The position numbers were made by a program, and so were the translations under genes. Below are positions 26,149 to 34,587 of a stretch of 64,000 bases of DNA, one piece after another. Location: positions 1 to 64,000 of the forward strand of contig JAFWTY010000007.1 of assembly GCA_017518735.1 (NCBI GenBank), read 5' to 3'. Below the pieces are notes generated by a model that made no database searches, was not told the DNA's origin, and saw only the letters and a program-made list of their open reading frames with translations. Position 1 is the stretch's first letter. Each line of letters starts with the position of its first letter. This DNA is from Lachnospiraceae bacterium. GTDB taxonomy: Bacteria; Bacillota; Clostridia; Lachnospirales; Lachnospiraceae.

Positions 26149-27216
26149 ATGGGAAAACTTGCCGATTTCATAAATAAAGAAACGCCCATAAAGAATGAAA
26201 CCAAGAGAATGACGGTGATCATCAGAAAACTGTGCATTTCTTTCATTGCGCTTTCGATTGTGAATTTCGTCCTGAATAGTGTTTTTCTGCATTCCCTGCT
26301 GGGATCACTTCTCTGGGCCGGTATCGTTTTAGCCGATATTTTAACGCTGGTCGTATCGTACCATTCTTCCAAAAACATCGTACTGGCAGTCTTCGTCGTA
26401 CAAAAATGTGTATGGATATTATTGTCCATCATCCTGTACGGATGGGAAGGCGGTTTTCAGTTTTTCCTGATCCTCTTGACGATTCTGTATTCGTTCGGAG
26501 ACGCGGGATATACCAAAAAGAAACTGTTTTTCAACTTTGCCTGCTTTGTCATGTTTGTGGCCGCTCTCCTGTTTTTTAAAGGCAAGGAGGCGATGGTTTC
26601 GCTGGATGGATTTGACAAAACCATCCAGATCCTAAACACGCTTGTCTTCTGCGTGGACGTCGGACTGGTTTCCCTCTCTTTCAGTAAGGAAAGCCAGGAG
26701 AGCGAGGAAAAAATCGTCAAATACAACGAACAGCTCAAAATCGAAGCCGGAGAGGATGCACTCACCGGTCTAAAGAATCGAAGAAGCACAAGCGAATATG
26801 TAAAAACGCTGGTGAGCGAAAAGAATCCTTTCAGTATCTGCATGTGCGATATCGATTATTTTAAGCGGATCAACGACAGCTTCGGACACGAATTCGGAGA
26901 TGTGGTACTAAAAGAGATTTCGGATGTGTTCCGTAAAGCAGCGGGAGAAGTTGCATATATCTCAAGATGGGGCGGCGAGGAATTTTTGTTTATCTTCCCC
27001 GGACTGAACGGTGATGATGCCTATGTAAAGGTTCACGATATCCGGGACGAAGTGAAGAAGATGAGCATTCCGAACGAAGAGATTGATGTCAGCGTTACGA
27101 TGACATACGGACTGACGGAATACGATTTTAACAAAACGGCAATCGAAAACATAAAAGAAGTAGACGAGAAACTGTATATGGGCAAACAGGCCGGCAGAGA
27201 CAAAATAGTTTATTAA
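26149..27216 (+). CDS. Membrane diguanylate cyclase (GGDEF)
   Basis: A 355-residue protein with five or six transmembrane helices in the first 180 residues and a GGDEF domain from about residue 200. The active site reads SRWGGEEFLFIFPG and DALTGLKNRRS opens the domain, so it should be an active c-di-GMP synthase. I see no RxxD inhibitory site just upstream of the motif. No clear ribosome site precedes ATG 26149; ATG 26209 is an alternative start. It sits between the transporter and the pentose kinase and ends 18 bp before the kinase, so sugar uptake and c-di-GMP may be co-expressed. Confidence 0.88.
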   Translation: MGKLADFINKETPIKNETKRMTVIIRKLCISFIALSIVNFVLNSVFLHSLLGSLLWAGIVLADILTLVVSYHSSKNIVLAVFVVQKCVWILLSIILYGWEGGFQFFLILLTILYSFGDAGYTKKKLFFNFACFVMFVAALLFFKGKEAMVSLDGFDKTIQILNTLVFCVDVGLVSLSFSKESQESEEKIVKYNEQLKIEAGEDALTGLKNRRSTSEYVKTLVSEKNPFSICMCDIDYFKRINDSFGHEFGDVVLKEISDVFRKAAGEVAYISRWGGEEFLFIFPGLNGDDAYVKVHDIRDEVKKMSIPNEEIDVSVTMTYGLTEYDFNKTAIENIKEVDEKLYMGKQAGRDKIVY

Positions 27217-27234
27217 GGAGGAACGAAGGCGGAT

Positions 27235-28821
27235 ATGGGTGCTAAAGAGTGTATTGAAGAAGGGAAAGCGTATCTTGGAATTGAGTTTGGTTCCACCAGA
27301 ATCAAGGGCGTTGTCATTGATGAGGCCGGCGAAGTACTTGCCATGGGCGGATTCGGCTGGGAAAACAGCTTAAAGGACGGCATCTGGACCTACTCCGAAA
27401 AAGAGATTTTTGACGGACTGAAGATCTGTTATGCGGATGTCGCAAAGGATATCGAGAGCAAATACGGTGTGAAAGCAAAACGTTTTGCAGGCATCGGTAT
27501 TTCCGCGATGATGCACGGATATCTGGCTTTTGATGCAAATGAGAATTTACTGGTTCCGTTCAGAACCTGGAGAAATACAATCACCGGCGAAGCAGCCGAA
27601 AAACTGACGAAGGAATTCAACTATAACATTCCTCAGAGATGGAGCATTTCCCATCTTTATCAGGCAATTCTGAACAAAGAAGAGCATGTAAAGGATGTGG
27701 ATTTCTTTACGACACTTGCAGGTTTTGTACACTGGAAACTGACCGGTAAGAAGGTGCTTGGCGTGGGCGATGCATCGGGTATGTTCCCGATTGATATCGC
27801 AACCGGCGATTTCGATGCAACCATGATTGCTAAGTTCGACGAACTGGCAAAGGAAACGGCTCTTTCCAAGGGATTGAAAGGCCTCCTTCCCGAAGTTTTA
27901 AGTGCGGGCGAGGATGCAGGTGTTCTGACCCAGGAAGGCGCACTGCTTCTTGACGAAACCGGAAACCTGGAAGCGGGCATTCCGCTCTGTCCTCCCGAAG
28001 GCGATGCAGGAACCGGTATGGTTGCCACAAATTCCGTAAAGGTTCGTACCGGTAACATTTCCGCAGGCACCAGTGTTTTTGCCATGGTGGTCCTTGAGAA
28101 GGAACTTTCCAAAGTATATCCCGAAATCGACCTGGTAACGACTCCCGACGGAGCCCTTGTCGGCATGGTACACTGCAACAACTGTACTTCCGAGATTAAC
28201 AACTGGGTGAAGATTTTTAAGGAATTCTGCGATATCTACGGAATCAATCCCGATATGAACGAACTCTTCACGAAGCTTTACGCGGTATCCATGAGCGGAG
28301 ACGAGGACTGCGGCGGAGTGATCTTATACAACTATCTTTCCGGAGAACCCGTAACCGGATTTGAGAAGGGCGCACTGGTTCTGGCAAGAACCGCGGAAGA
28401 CAAATTCTCGCTTGCAAACTTAATGCGTTCCAACCTTTATTCGGCTATGGCCACTTTGAAGATCGGCCTCGACCTGATGTTAAAAGAAGAGGGCGTGAAG
28501 GTGGACGAGATGTATGGTCACGGCGGGTATTTCAAGACCAAGGGCGTCGGAACCAAGATTGCGGCAGCAGCCATCAACGCTCCCGTATCGGTAATGGAGA
28601 CGGCTTCCGAAGGCGGAGCGTGGGGAATTGCCCTGCTGGCAGCCTTCCTTGCAAAAAAGGCCGAAATGACTTTGAGCGATTATCTTTCCGGTGTTATATT
28701 TAAAGATGCAAAATGCGAAAAATGCGAACCCGAATCCAAGGACGTGGAAGGATTCGATGCATATATCGAAAAATACAAAACGGGTCTTGCCATCGAACGT
28801 ACGGCAGTGGAAGTGCTGTAA
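27235..28821 (+). CDS. FGGY carbohydrate kinase, probable L-ribulokinase
   Basis: A 528-residue FGGY-type sugar kinase. The N-terminal phosphate loop is YLGIEFGSTRIKGVVID, and a second domain carries GNISAGTSVFAMVVL and MYGHGGYFKTKGVG. Its place directly before AraD, with an isomerase further on, suggests that it phosphorylates L-ribulose. It is not close to classical AraB in the stretches I can judge, so the substrate is inferred from context. AAGGAGG lies 13 nt before the ATG and an AAGGCGG lies closer. Confidence 0.75.
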   Translation: MGAKECIEEGKAYLGIEFGSTRIKGVVIDEAGEVLAMGGFGWENSLKDGIWTYSEKEIFDGLKICYADVAKDIESKYGVKAKRFAGIGISAMMHGYLAFDANENLLVPFRTWRNTITGEAAEKLTKEFNYNIPQRWSISHLYQAILNKEEHVKDVDFFTTLAGFVHWKLTGKKVLGVGDASGMFPIDIATGDFDATMIAKFDELAKETALSKGLKGLLPEVLSAGEDAGVLTQEGALLLDETGNLEAGIPLCPPEGDAGTGMVATNSVKVRTGNISAGTSVFAMVVLEKELSKVYPEIDLVTTPDGALVGMVHCNNCTSEINNWVKIFKEFCDIYGINPDMNELFTKLYAVSMSGDEDCGGVILYNYLSGEPVTGFEKGALVLARTAEDKFSLANLMRSNLYSAMATLKIGLDLMLKEEGVKVDEMYGHGGYFKTKGVGTKIAAAAINAPVSVMETASEGGAWGIALLAAFLAKKAEMTLSDYLSGVIFKDAKCEKCEPESKDVEGFDAYIEKYKTGLAIERTAVEVL

Positions 28822-28854
28822 GGAAAAGCCGGGACCGACTATAAGGAGAATGTG

Positions 28855-29553
28855 ATGTTAGAAGAATTGAAACAGAAAGTCTATGAAGCCAATATGCTTC
28901 TTCCGAAGTACGGACTGGTTACCTTTACCTGGGGTAACGTCAGTGCCATCGACAGAGAATCGGGCCTCTTCGTGATCAAACCGAGCGGTGTGGATTACGA
29001 TGTAATGAAGCCGGAAGACATGGTAGTCGTTGACCTTGAAGGCAAGGTTGTGGAAGGAAGACTGAATCCTTCTTCCGATACCCCGACACACTTAGAACTC
29101 TACAAGGGCTTTCCGAACATCGGCGGTGTGGTACATACCCATTCCACCTATGCTACAAGCTTTGCACAGTCCGGCAGAGACATTCCCTGCTATGGAACGA
29201 CGCATGCGGATTATTTCTACGGAAACATTCCCTGCGTCAGATGCTTAACCAAAGAAGAAATCGACGAAGCATATGAATTGAATACAGGAAAACTCATCAT
29301 AAATGAGTTTGCAAGAATGGGCAAAGATCCCGAAGCGGTACCCGCCGTGCTTTGCAAAAATCACGGACCCTTTGCCTGGGGCAAGGATGCCATGAATGCG
29401 GTACACAATGCCGTCGTTCTCGAAGAAGTTGCAAAGATGGCACTTTTTACGGAACAGATTAACAAGGACGTTGCACCTGCTCCGAGCGAACTTCAGGATA
29501 AGCACTATTTCAGAAAACACGGTGCAAACGCATACTATGGACAAAAACAGTAA
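28855..29553 (+). CDS. araD: L-ribulose-5-phosphate 4-epimerase
   Basis: A 232-residue class II aldolase-fold enzyme that converts L-ribulose-5-phosphate to D-xylulose-5-phosphate. Motifs seen are [21 protein letters not shown], the phosphate-binding [11 protein letters not shown], the zinc-binding [14 protein letters not shown], and [10 protein letters not shown] with the third zinc histidine. Length and motifs fit AraD well. The ATG at 28855 lies 6 nt behind AAGGAG; the GTG one codon earlier is too close. Confidence 0.93.
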   Translation: MLEELKQKVYEANMLLPKYGLVTFTWGNVSAIDRESGLFVIKPSGVDYDVMKPEDMVVVDLEGKVVEGRLNPSSDTPTHLELYKGFPNIGGVVHTHSTYATSFAQSGRDIPCYGTTHADYFYGNIPCVRCLTKEEIDEAYELNTGKLIINEFARMGKDPEAVPAVLCKNHGPFAWGKDAMNAVHNAVVLEEVAKMALFTEQINKDVAPAPSELQDKHYFRKHGANAYYGQKQ

Positions 29554-29568
29554 CCGAAAGGCGAAACT

Positions 29569-31038
29569 ATGTATTATATCGGCGTTGATCTGGGCACATC
29601 AGCCGTCAAACTCATTATGGCGGATCGTGACGGACATATCATAAGCTCCCTTACAAAGGAATATCCGCTCTGTTTTCCACATCCCGGCTGGTCGGAACAG
29701 AATCCCGAAGACTGGAAGACGGCGGTTTTTGACGGCTTAACGGAGCTTGTGGACGGGTTTGATGCATCGAAGGTCGCGGGAATCAGTTTCGGCGGGCAGA
29801 TGCACGGACTGGTGGTCCTTGATGAGAAGGACGAAGTCATTCGTCCCGCGATTCTCTGGAACGACGGAAGAACGCAGAAAGAAACCGATTACTTAAACAA
29901 CGTCATCGGAAAAGATGTTTTATCGGCGGAGACGGCCAACATTGCTTTTGCCGGATTTACGGCGCCGAAGATTCTCTGGATGAAAGAAAACGAACCGGAG
30001 AATTTTGCGAAGATTAAAAAGATCATGCTCCCGAAAGACTACATTGCCTATTGTCTGACCGGCGTTTTTTCCACGGATTATTCGGACGCATCGGGCATGC
30101 TCTTACTGGATGTAAAGAACAAAAAATGGTCCGCGAAGATGTGCGAGATCTGCGGAATAGAACCCACCGTCCTTCCCGGTCTATACGAAAGCTATGAAGT
30201 GACCGGAACGGTGAAGGCGGAAATTGCGGAAAAACTCAGATTTACGGATTCCGTGAAAGTCTGTGCCGGTGCCGGAGACAATGCGGCAGCAGCCATCGGA
30301 ACCGGAGTGGTCGGAAACGGCGGATGCAATATCTCCCTGGGAACATCCGGAACCGTATTCATCTCCTCCGAAGAATTCAAGGTCGATGAAAACAATGCCC
30401 TTCATTCCTTTGATCACGCGGACGGGAATTACCATCTGATGGGCTGTATGTTATCGGCGGCCTCCTGCAACAAATGGTGGATGGACGAAATCGTAAAGAC
30501 GAAAGACTATGCGGGTGAGCAAGCAAAGATTAAAAATCTGGGAGAAAATCACGTTTTCTTCCTGCCTTATCTGATGGGAGAACGTTCCCCGCACAACAAT
30601 CCCGATGCCAGAGCAACCTTTATCGGTTTGACGATGGACTCGACCAGAGAAGATATGACGCAGGCGGTTTTGGAAGGCGTAGCCTTCGGACTCAGGGATT
30701 CGGTGGAAATAGCAAGAGGGCTGGGAATACCCCTTACGAAGACAAGAATCTGCGGAGGCGGAGCGAAGAGCCCCCTTTGGAGAAAGATCATCACGAACGT
30801 GCTGAACATGGAAGTCGAGAGAATCACTTCCGAAGAAGGTCCGGGACTCGGAGCGGCTATCCTGGCAATGGTGGGATGCAAGGAATACGGATCCGTGAAA
30901 GAAGCCGTAGAAAGTATTGTGAAGGTTTTGGATACGGAAAGACCCGATCCGGAACTGGTTTCAAAATACGAAGAGCAGTATCGGAAATTCAAACTGATTT
31001 ATCCGGCCTGTGAACCGATTTTTGGAAAGATGAAATGA
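29569..31038 (+). CDS. xylB: Xylulokinase
   Basis: A 489-residue FGGY kinase that phosphorylates D-xylulose. Motifs are YYIGVDLGTSAVKLIMAD, ISFGGQMHGLVVLD, ILWNDGRTQKETDYL, the catalytic GAGDNAAAAIGTG and RICGGGAKSPLWRKI. These are the standard XylB landmarks. It starts 15 bp after AraD. Its presence beside the L-arabinose genes suggests that the locus also serves D-xylose, although no xylose isomerase is seen in this window. Confidence 0.9.
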   Translation: MYYIGVDLGTSAVKLIMADRDGHIISSLTKEYPLCFPHPGWSEQNPEDWKTAVFDGLTELVDGFDASKVAGISFGGQMHGLVVLDEKDEVIRPAILWNDGRTQKETDYLNNVIGKDVLSAETANIAFAGFTAPKILWMKENEPENFAKIKKIMLPKDYIAYCLTGVFSTDYSDASGMLLLDVKNKKWSAKMCEICGIEPTVLPGLYESYEVTGTVKAEIAEKLRFTDSVKVCAGAGDNAAAAIGTGVVGNGGCNISLGTSGTVFISSEEFKVDENNALHSFDHADGNYHLMGCMLSAASCNKWWMDEIVKTKDYAGEQAKIKNLGENHVFFLPYLMGERSPHNNPDARATFIGLTMDSTREDMTQAVLEGVAFGLRDSVEIARGLGIPLTKTRICGGGAKSPLWRKIITNVLNMEVERITSEEGPGLGAAILAMVGCKEYGSVKEAVESIVKVLDTERPDPELVSKYEEQYRKFKLIYPACEPIFGKMK

Positions 31039-31072
31039 CGAAATCCCTCAGGATAGAAACAGGAGAACGAGA

Positions 31073-31906
31073 ATGAACGAATTGGAACTGAAGAGGAAAG
31101 CCAATGATGTGCGAATCGGTATCGTAACCGCCGTACATTCCGCAAAAGCCGGCCATCCGGGCGGATCACTCTCCGCGGCCGACATCATGACCTATCTCTA
31201 TTTTGAAGAGATGAACATTGATCCCGCGAATCCGAAGAAGGAAGACAGAGACCGTTTCGTATTGTCCAAGGGACATGTCGCACCGGCGCTTTATTCGGCA
31301 CTGGCAAACAGAGGATTCTTCCCCGTGGAGGAATTAAAGACATTACGAAAGCTTGGCTCCCGCCTTCAGGGACATCCCTGCATGCAGGAAACACCGGGCG
31401 TTGACATGTCTTCGGGATCCCTGGGACAGGGCTTGTCCGCAGCATGCGGAATGGCGCTCTCCGCAAAACTTTTGAAGAAAGATTACAGAGTATATGCCCT
31501 CCTCGGAGACGGAGAAATTCAGGAAGGCCAGATCTGGGAAGCATCGATGTTTGCAGGTCACAGAAAACTCGACAACCTTTGCATCATCGTAGACAACAAC
31601 GGACTTCAGATTGACGGAAAGATCGAGGATGTATGTTCTCCCTATCCGATTGCGGATAAGTTTAAGGCCTTCAACTTCAACGTCATCGAAATCGACGGAC
31701 ATGATTTCAATCAAATTGCGGATGCTTTTGCAAAAGCAAGACAAACGAAGGAAATGCCGACAGCCATCATTGCAAAAACCGTAAAAGGCAAGGGTGTCTC
31801 CTTTATGGAAAATCAGGCCGGCTGGCATGGCAAGGCTCCGAATGACGAAGAGTTTGCCATCGCATTGGAAGATTTGGAAAGGATAGGAAAAGCGTATGTC
31901 GGATAA
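31073..31906 (+). CDS. Transketolase N-terminal subunit
   Basis: A 277-residue protein equal to the thiamine-diphosphate-binding half of transketolase. Motifs are AGHPGGSLSAADIMTYLYF, FVLSKGHVAPALYSAL and GDGEIQEGQIWEA followed by the NN of IVDNNGLQIDG. Split transketolases of this size are common in Firmicutes. The gene overlaps the C-terminal subunit by 11 bp. Together they feed D-xylulose-5-phosphate into the pentose phosphate pathway. Confidence 0.93.
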   Translation: MNELELKRKANDVRIGIVTAVHSAKAGHPGGSLSAADIMTYLYFEEMNIDPANPKKEDRDRFVLSKGHVAPALYSALANRGFFPVEELKTLRKLGSRLQGHPCMQETPGVDMSSGSLGQGLSAACGMALSAKLLKKDYRVYALLGDGEIQEGQIWEASMFAGHRKLDNLCIIVDNNGLQIDGKIEDVCSPYPIADKFKAFNFNVIEIDGHDFNQIADAFAKARQTKEMPTAIIAKTVKGKGVSFMENQAGWHGKAPNDEEFAIALEDLERIGKAYVG

Positions 31907-32837
31907 TGTAAAAATCGCTACCAGAGAAAGCTACGGCAACGCTCTGGTGGAACTCGGAAAAACAAATGAAAACGTATATGTCCTCGATGCCGACCTTGCG
32001 GGAGCAACCAAAACGGGTACCTTCAAGAAAGCTTTTCCCGAAAGACATATCGACTGCGGAATCGCAGAGTGCAACATGATGGGCATTGCGGCCGGAATGG
32101 CGACAACGGGACTCGTTCCTTTCTGTTCCTCGTTTGCAATGTTTGCTTCCGGACGTGCTTTTGAGCAGGTTCGAAACTCCATTGGCTATCCGCACTTAAA
32201 TGTCAAAATCGGCGCGACACATGCCGGAATCACAGTAGGAGAAGACGGTGCATCGCACCAGTGCAACGAAGACATCGCACTCATGAGAACCATCCCCGGA
32301 ATGGTAGTGATCTGCCCTTCCGATGACATCGAAGCAAAGGCCTGCGTCAAGGCTGCGGCGGAATATGTCGGACCGGTTTATATGCGATTCGGAAGAAGTG
32401 CCGTACCGGTCATCAACGACAATCCCGATTACAAATTCGAAATCGGAAAAGGAGTTCTGTTAAAAGAAGGAAAGGATGTCACGATCATTGCAAGCGGTGT
32501 CTGCGTAAGTGAGGCATTAAAGGCAGCGGAAACGCTGGCAGCTGACGGAATCGATGCGGAAGTCATCAATATCCATACGATCAAGCCGTTAGATAAGGAA
32601 CTGGTTCTTTCATCCGCCAAGAAAACCGGAAAGGTCGTAACCGTGGAAGAACACTCCGTCATCGGAGGGCTGGGAAGTGCAGTGGCAGACGTTCTTGCCG
32701 AGGAAATGGTTGCCAAACTGAAGAAAATCGGTGTGCAGGATGTATTCGGCGAGTCCGGATCGGCCGGAGAACTCCTTCATAAATTCAAACTCGATGCGGA
32801 AGGAATTACTGCAGGGGTAAAAGATTTTATCGGATAA
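31896..32837 (+). CDS. Transketolase C-terminal subunit
   Basis: A 313-residue protein made of the pyrimidine-binding and C-terminal domains of transketolase. The motif CGIAECNMMGIAAGMATTG carries the catalytic Glu, followed by FCSSFAMFASGRAFEQVRN and THAGITVGEDGASHQ. It needs the preceding subunit to form the active site. GGAAAGGATAGG precedes the ATG inside the upstream gene. Confidence 0.93.
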   Translation: MSDNVKIATRESYGNALVELGKTNENVYVLDADLAGATKTGTFKKAFPERHIDCGIAECNMMGIAAGMATTGLVPFCSSFAMFASGRAFEQVRNSIGYPHLNVKIGATHAGITVGEDGASHQCNEDIALMRTIPGMVVICPSDDIEAKACVKAAAEYVGPVYMRFGRSAVPVINDNPDYKFEIGKGVLLKEGKDVTIIASGVCVSEALKAAETLAADGIDAEVINIHTIKPLDKELVLSSAKKTGKVVTVEEHSVIGGLGSAVADVLAEEMVAKLKKIGVQDVFGESGSAGELLHKFKLDAEGITAGVKDFIG

Positions 32838-32887
32838 AAATTACAAAGCAGAAAACAAATACAACAAAAACATGGGAGGCAAAATTT

Positions 32888-34372
32888 ATGAACAACATTC
32901 CTAAGATCAAACTTGGTATCGTAGCAGTAAGCCGTGACTGTTTCCCCGAACCGTTGTCGGTAAACAGAAGAAAGGCATTGGTGGAAGCATACAAGGCAAA
33001 CTATGATGCAGAGGACATTTACGAATGCCCCATCTGTATCGTAGAGAGTGAAATTCACATGGTACAGGCACTCGAGGATATTAAGGCAGCAGGCTGCAAT
33101 GCTCTTTGCGTATACCTTGGAAACTTCGGACCCGAGATTTCCGAGACCTTGCTTGCAAAGCATTTCGACGGACCGAAGATGTTCTGTGCGGCTGCGGAAG
33201 AGAGCCAGGCAGACCTTTTAGACGGCAGAGGAGATGCATACTGCGGTATGCTCAATGCAAGCTATAACTTAAAGCTTCGCAACATCGGCGCTTACATTCC
33301 CGAATATCCCGTTGGTGATGCCGAGGACTGCGCAAAGATGATCAACGATTTCATCCCCGTAGCCAGAGCACTCGTTGGTCTTTCCAAGTTAAAGATCATA
33401 TCCTTCGGTCCCAGACCTTTGAATTTCCTGGCATGCAATGCTCCGATCAAACCGCTGTACAACATTGGTGTGGAGATTGAGGAAAACTCCGAGCTGGATC
33501 TTTTTGAATCGTTCAAAAAACATGAAGGCGATGCACGTATTCCCGAAGTGATCGCTGACATGGAAGCGGAACTCGGTGCAGGAAACAAGAAACCCGAAGT
33601 ACTTGCAAAACTTGCACAGTATGAACTCACCCTTCTTGACTGGGTGGAAGCACACAAGGGTTACAGAGAATATGTGGCAATCGCGGGAAAGTGCTGGCCG
33701 GCATTCCAGACGCAGTTCGGTTTCGTACCCTGCTATGTAAACAGCCGCTTAACCGGACGCGGAATCCCCGTATCCTGCGAAGTGGATATTTACGGATGCT
33801 TAAGCGAGTTCATCGGAACCTGTGTATCCCAGGATGCGGTCACCTTACTTGATATCAACAATTCCGTTCCGAAGGATATGTTCAAAGAATCCATCGAGGG
33901 CAAATTCGATTATAACTTTACCGATACCTTCATGGGATTCCATTGCGGAAATACCTGCTCAAAGAAGCTTGCTTCCTGTGAGATGAAGTATCAGAAGATT
34001 ATGGCACGTGCACTTCCGATCGAGGTTACCAACGGAACCCTCGAAGGCGATATTGCACCCGGAGACATCACCTTCTTCCGTCTTCAGTCCACTGCCGATA
34101 CGCAGCTTCGCGCATACCTTGCGGAAGGTGAAGTTCTTCCCGTTGCCACCAAATCTTTCGGCGGCATCGGCGTATTCGCAATCCACGAGATGGGACGTTT
34201 CTATCGTCACATCCTCATTGGAAAGAACTTCCCTCATCATGGTGCCGTGGCTTTCGGTCATTTCGGAAAGTCTTTGTATGAGGTATTTAAGTATATCGGC
34301 GTACCCGTAGAGGATATCAACTATAACCAGCCGGCATCCTTGCCGTATCCCGGAGAGAATCCGTTTAAGTAA
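32888..34372 (+). CDS. L-fucose/L-arabinose isomerase family protein
   Basis: A 494-residue protein of the FucI/AraA-fold isomerase superfamily (COG2407-like). Visible are FGPRPLNFLACNAP, SCEVDIYGCLSEFIG with a likely metal-binding Glu and Asp, FMGFHCGNTCSKKL and FPHHGAVAFGHFGKSL with metal-site histidines. I see no second isomerase gene in this pentose locus, so it probably converts L-arabinose to L-ribulose. It is not a classical AraA by sequence. GGGAGG precedes the ATG. A terminator follows at 34416. Confidence 0.75.
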   Translation: MNNIPKIKLGIVAVSRDCFPEPLSVNRRKALVEAYKANYDAEDIYECPICIVESEIHMVQALEDIKAAGCNALCVYLGNFGPEISETLLAKHFDGPKMFCAAAEESQADLLDGRGDAYCGMLNASYNLKLRNIGAYIPEYPVGDAEDCAKMINDFIPVARALVGLSKLKIISFGPRPLNFLACNAPIKPLYNIGVEIEENSELDLFESFKKHEGDARIPEVIADMEAELGAGNKKPEVLAKLAQYELTLLDWVEAHKGYREYVAIAGKCWPAFQTQFGFVPCYVNSRLTGRGIPVSCEVDIYGCLSEFIGTCVSQDAVTLLDINNSVPKDMFKESIEGKFDYNFTDTFMGFHCGNTCSKKLASCEMKYQKIMARALPIEVTNGTLEGDIAPGDITFFRLQSTADTQLRAYLAEGEVLPVATKSFGGIGVFAIHEMGRFYRHILIGKNFPHHGAVAFGHFGKSLYEVFKYIGVPVEDINYNQPASLPYPGENPFK

Positions 34373-34415
34373 AACGGGCGGAAGTTACGATATCTCTGCA
34401 ATATTGTAAGTTTAT

Positions 34416-34447
34416 AAGGGCAGTGCGTTTAGCATTGCCCTTTTTTT
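34416..34447 (+). terminator. Rho-independent terminator of the pentose operon
   Basis: An 11-bp stem (AAGGGCAGTGC with GCATTGCCCTT, one wobble) around GTTTA is followed by a T run. Confidence 0.9.
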
Positions 34448-34475
34448 ATTATTTTTGTATTTTTATGAAAATTTG

Positions 34476-34507
34476 TTGGACATAAGTTGGACAAGACATG
34501 ATATTTT
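34476..34507 (+). promoter_or_regulatory. Shared tandem-repeat promoter box, copy 3
   Basis: TTGGAC (34476-34481), 5 nt, TTGGAC (34487-34492), 9 nt, then a TATTTT -10 (34502-34507). It precedes the 1138-residue helical-repeat gene by about 80 nt. Confidence 0.7.
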
Positions 34508-34587
34508 TGTAATGTACATTGAGAAGTTGTGCAAATCAAACGATACTTTTAAGGATAAGATGCAAAGAAACAAACGGAGGAAGTAAA

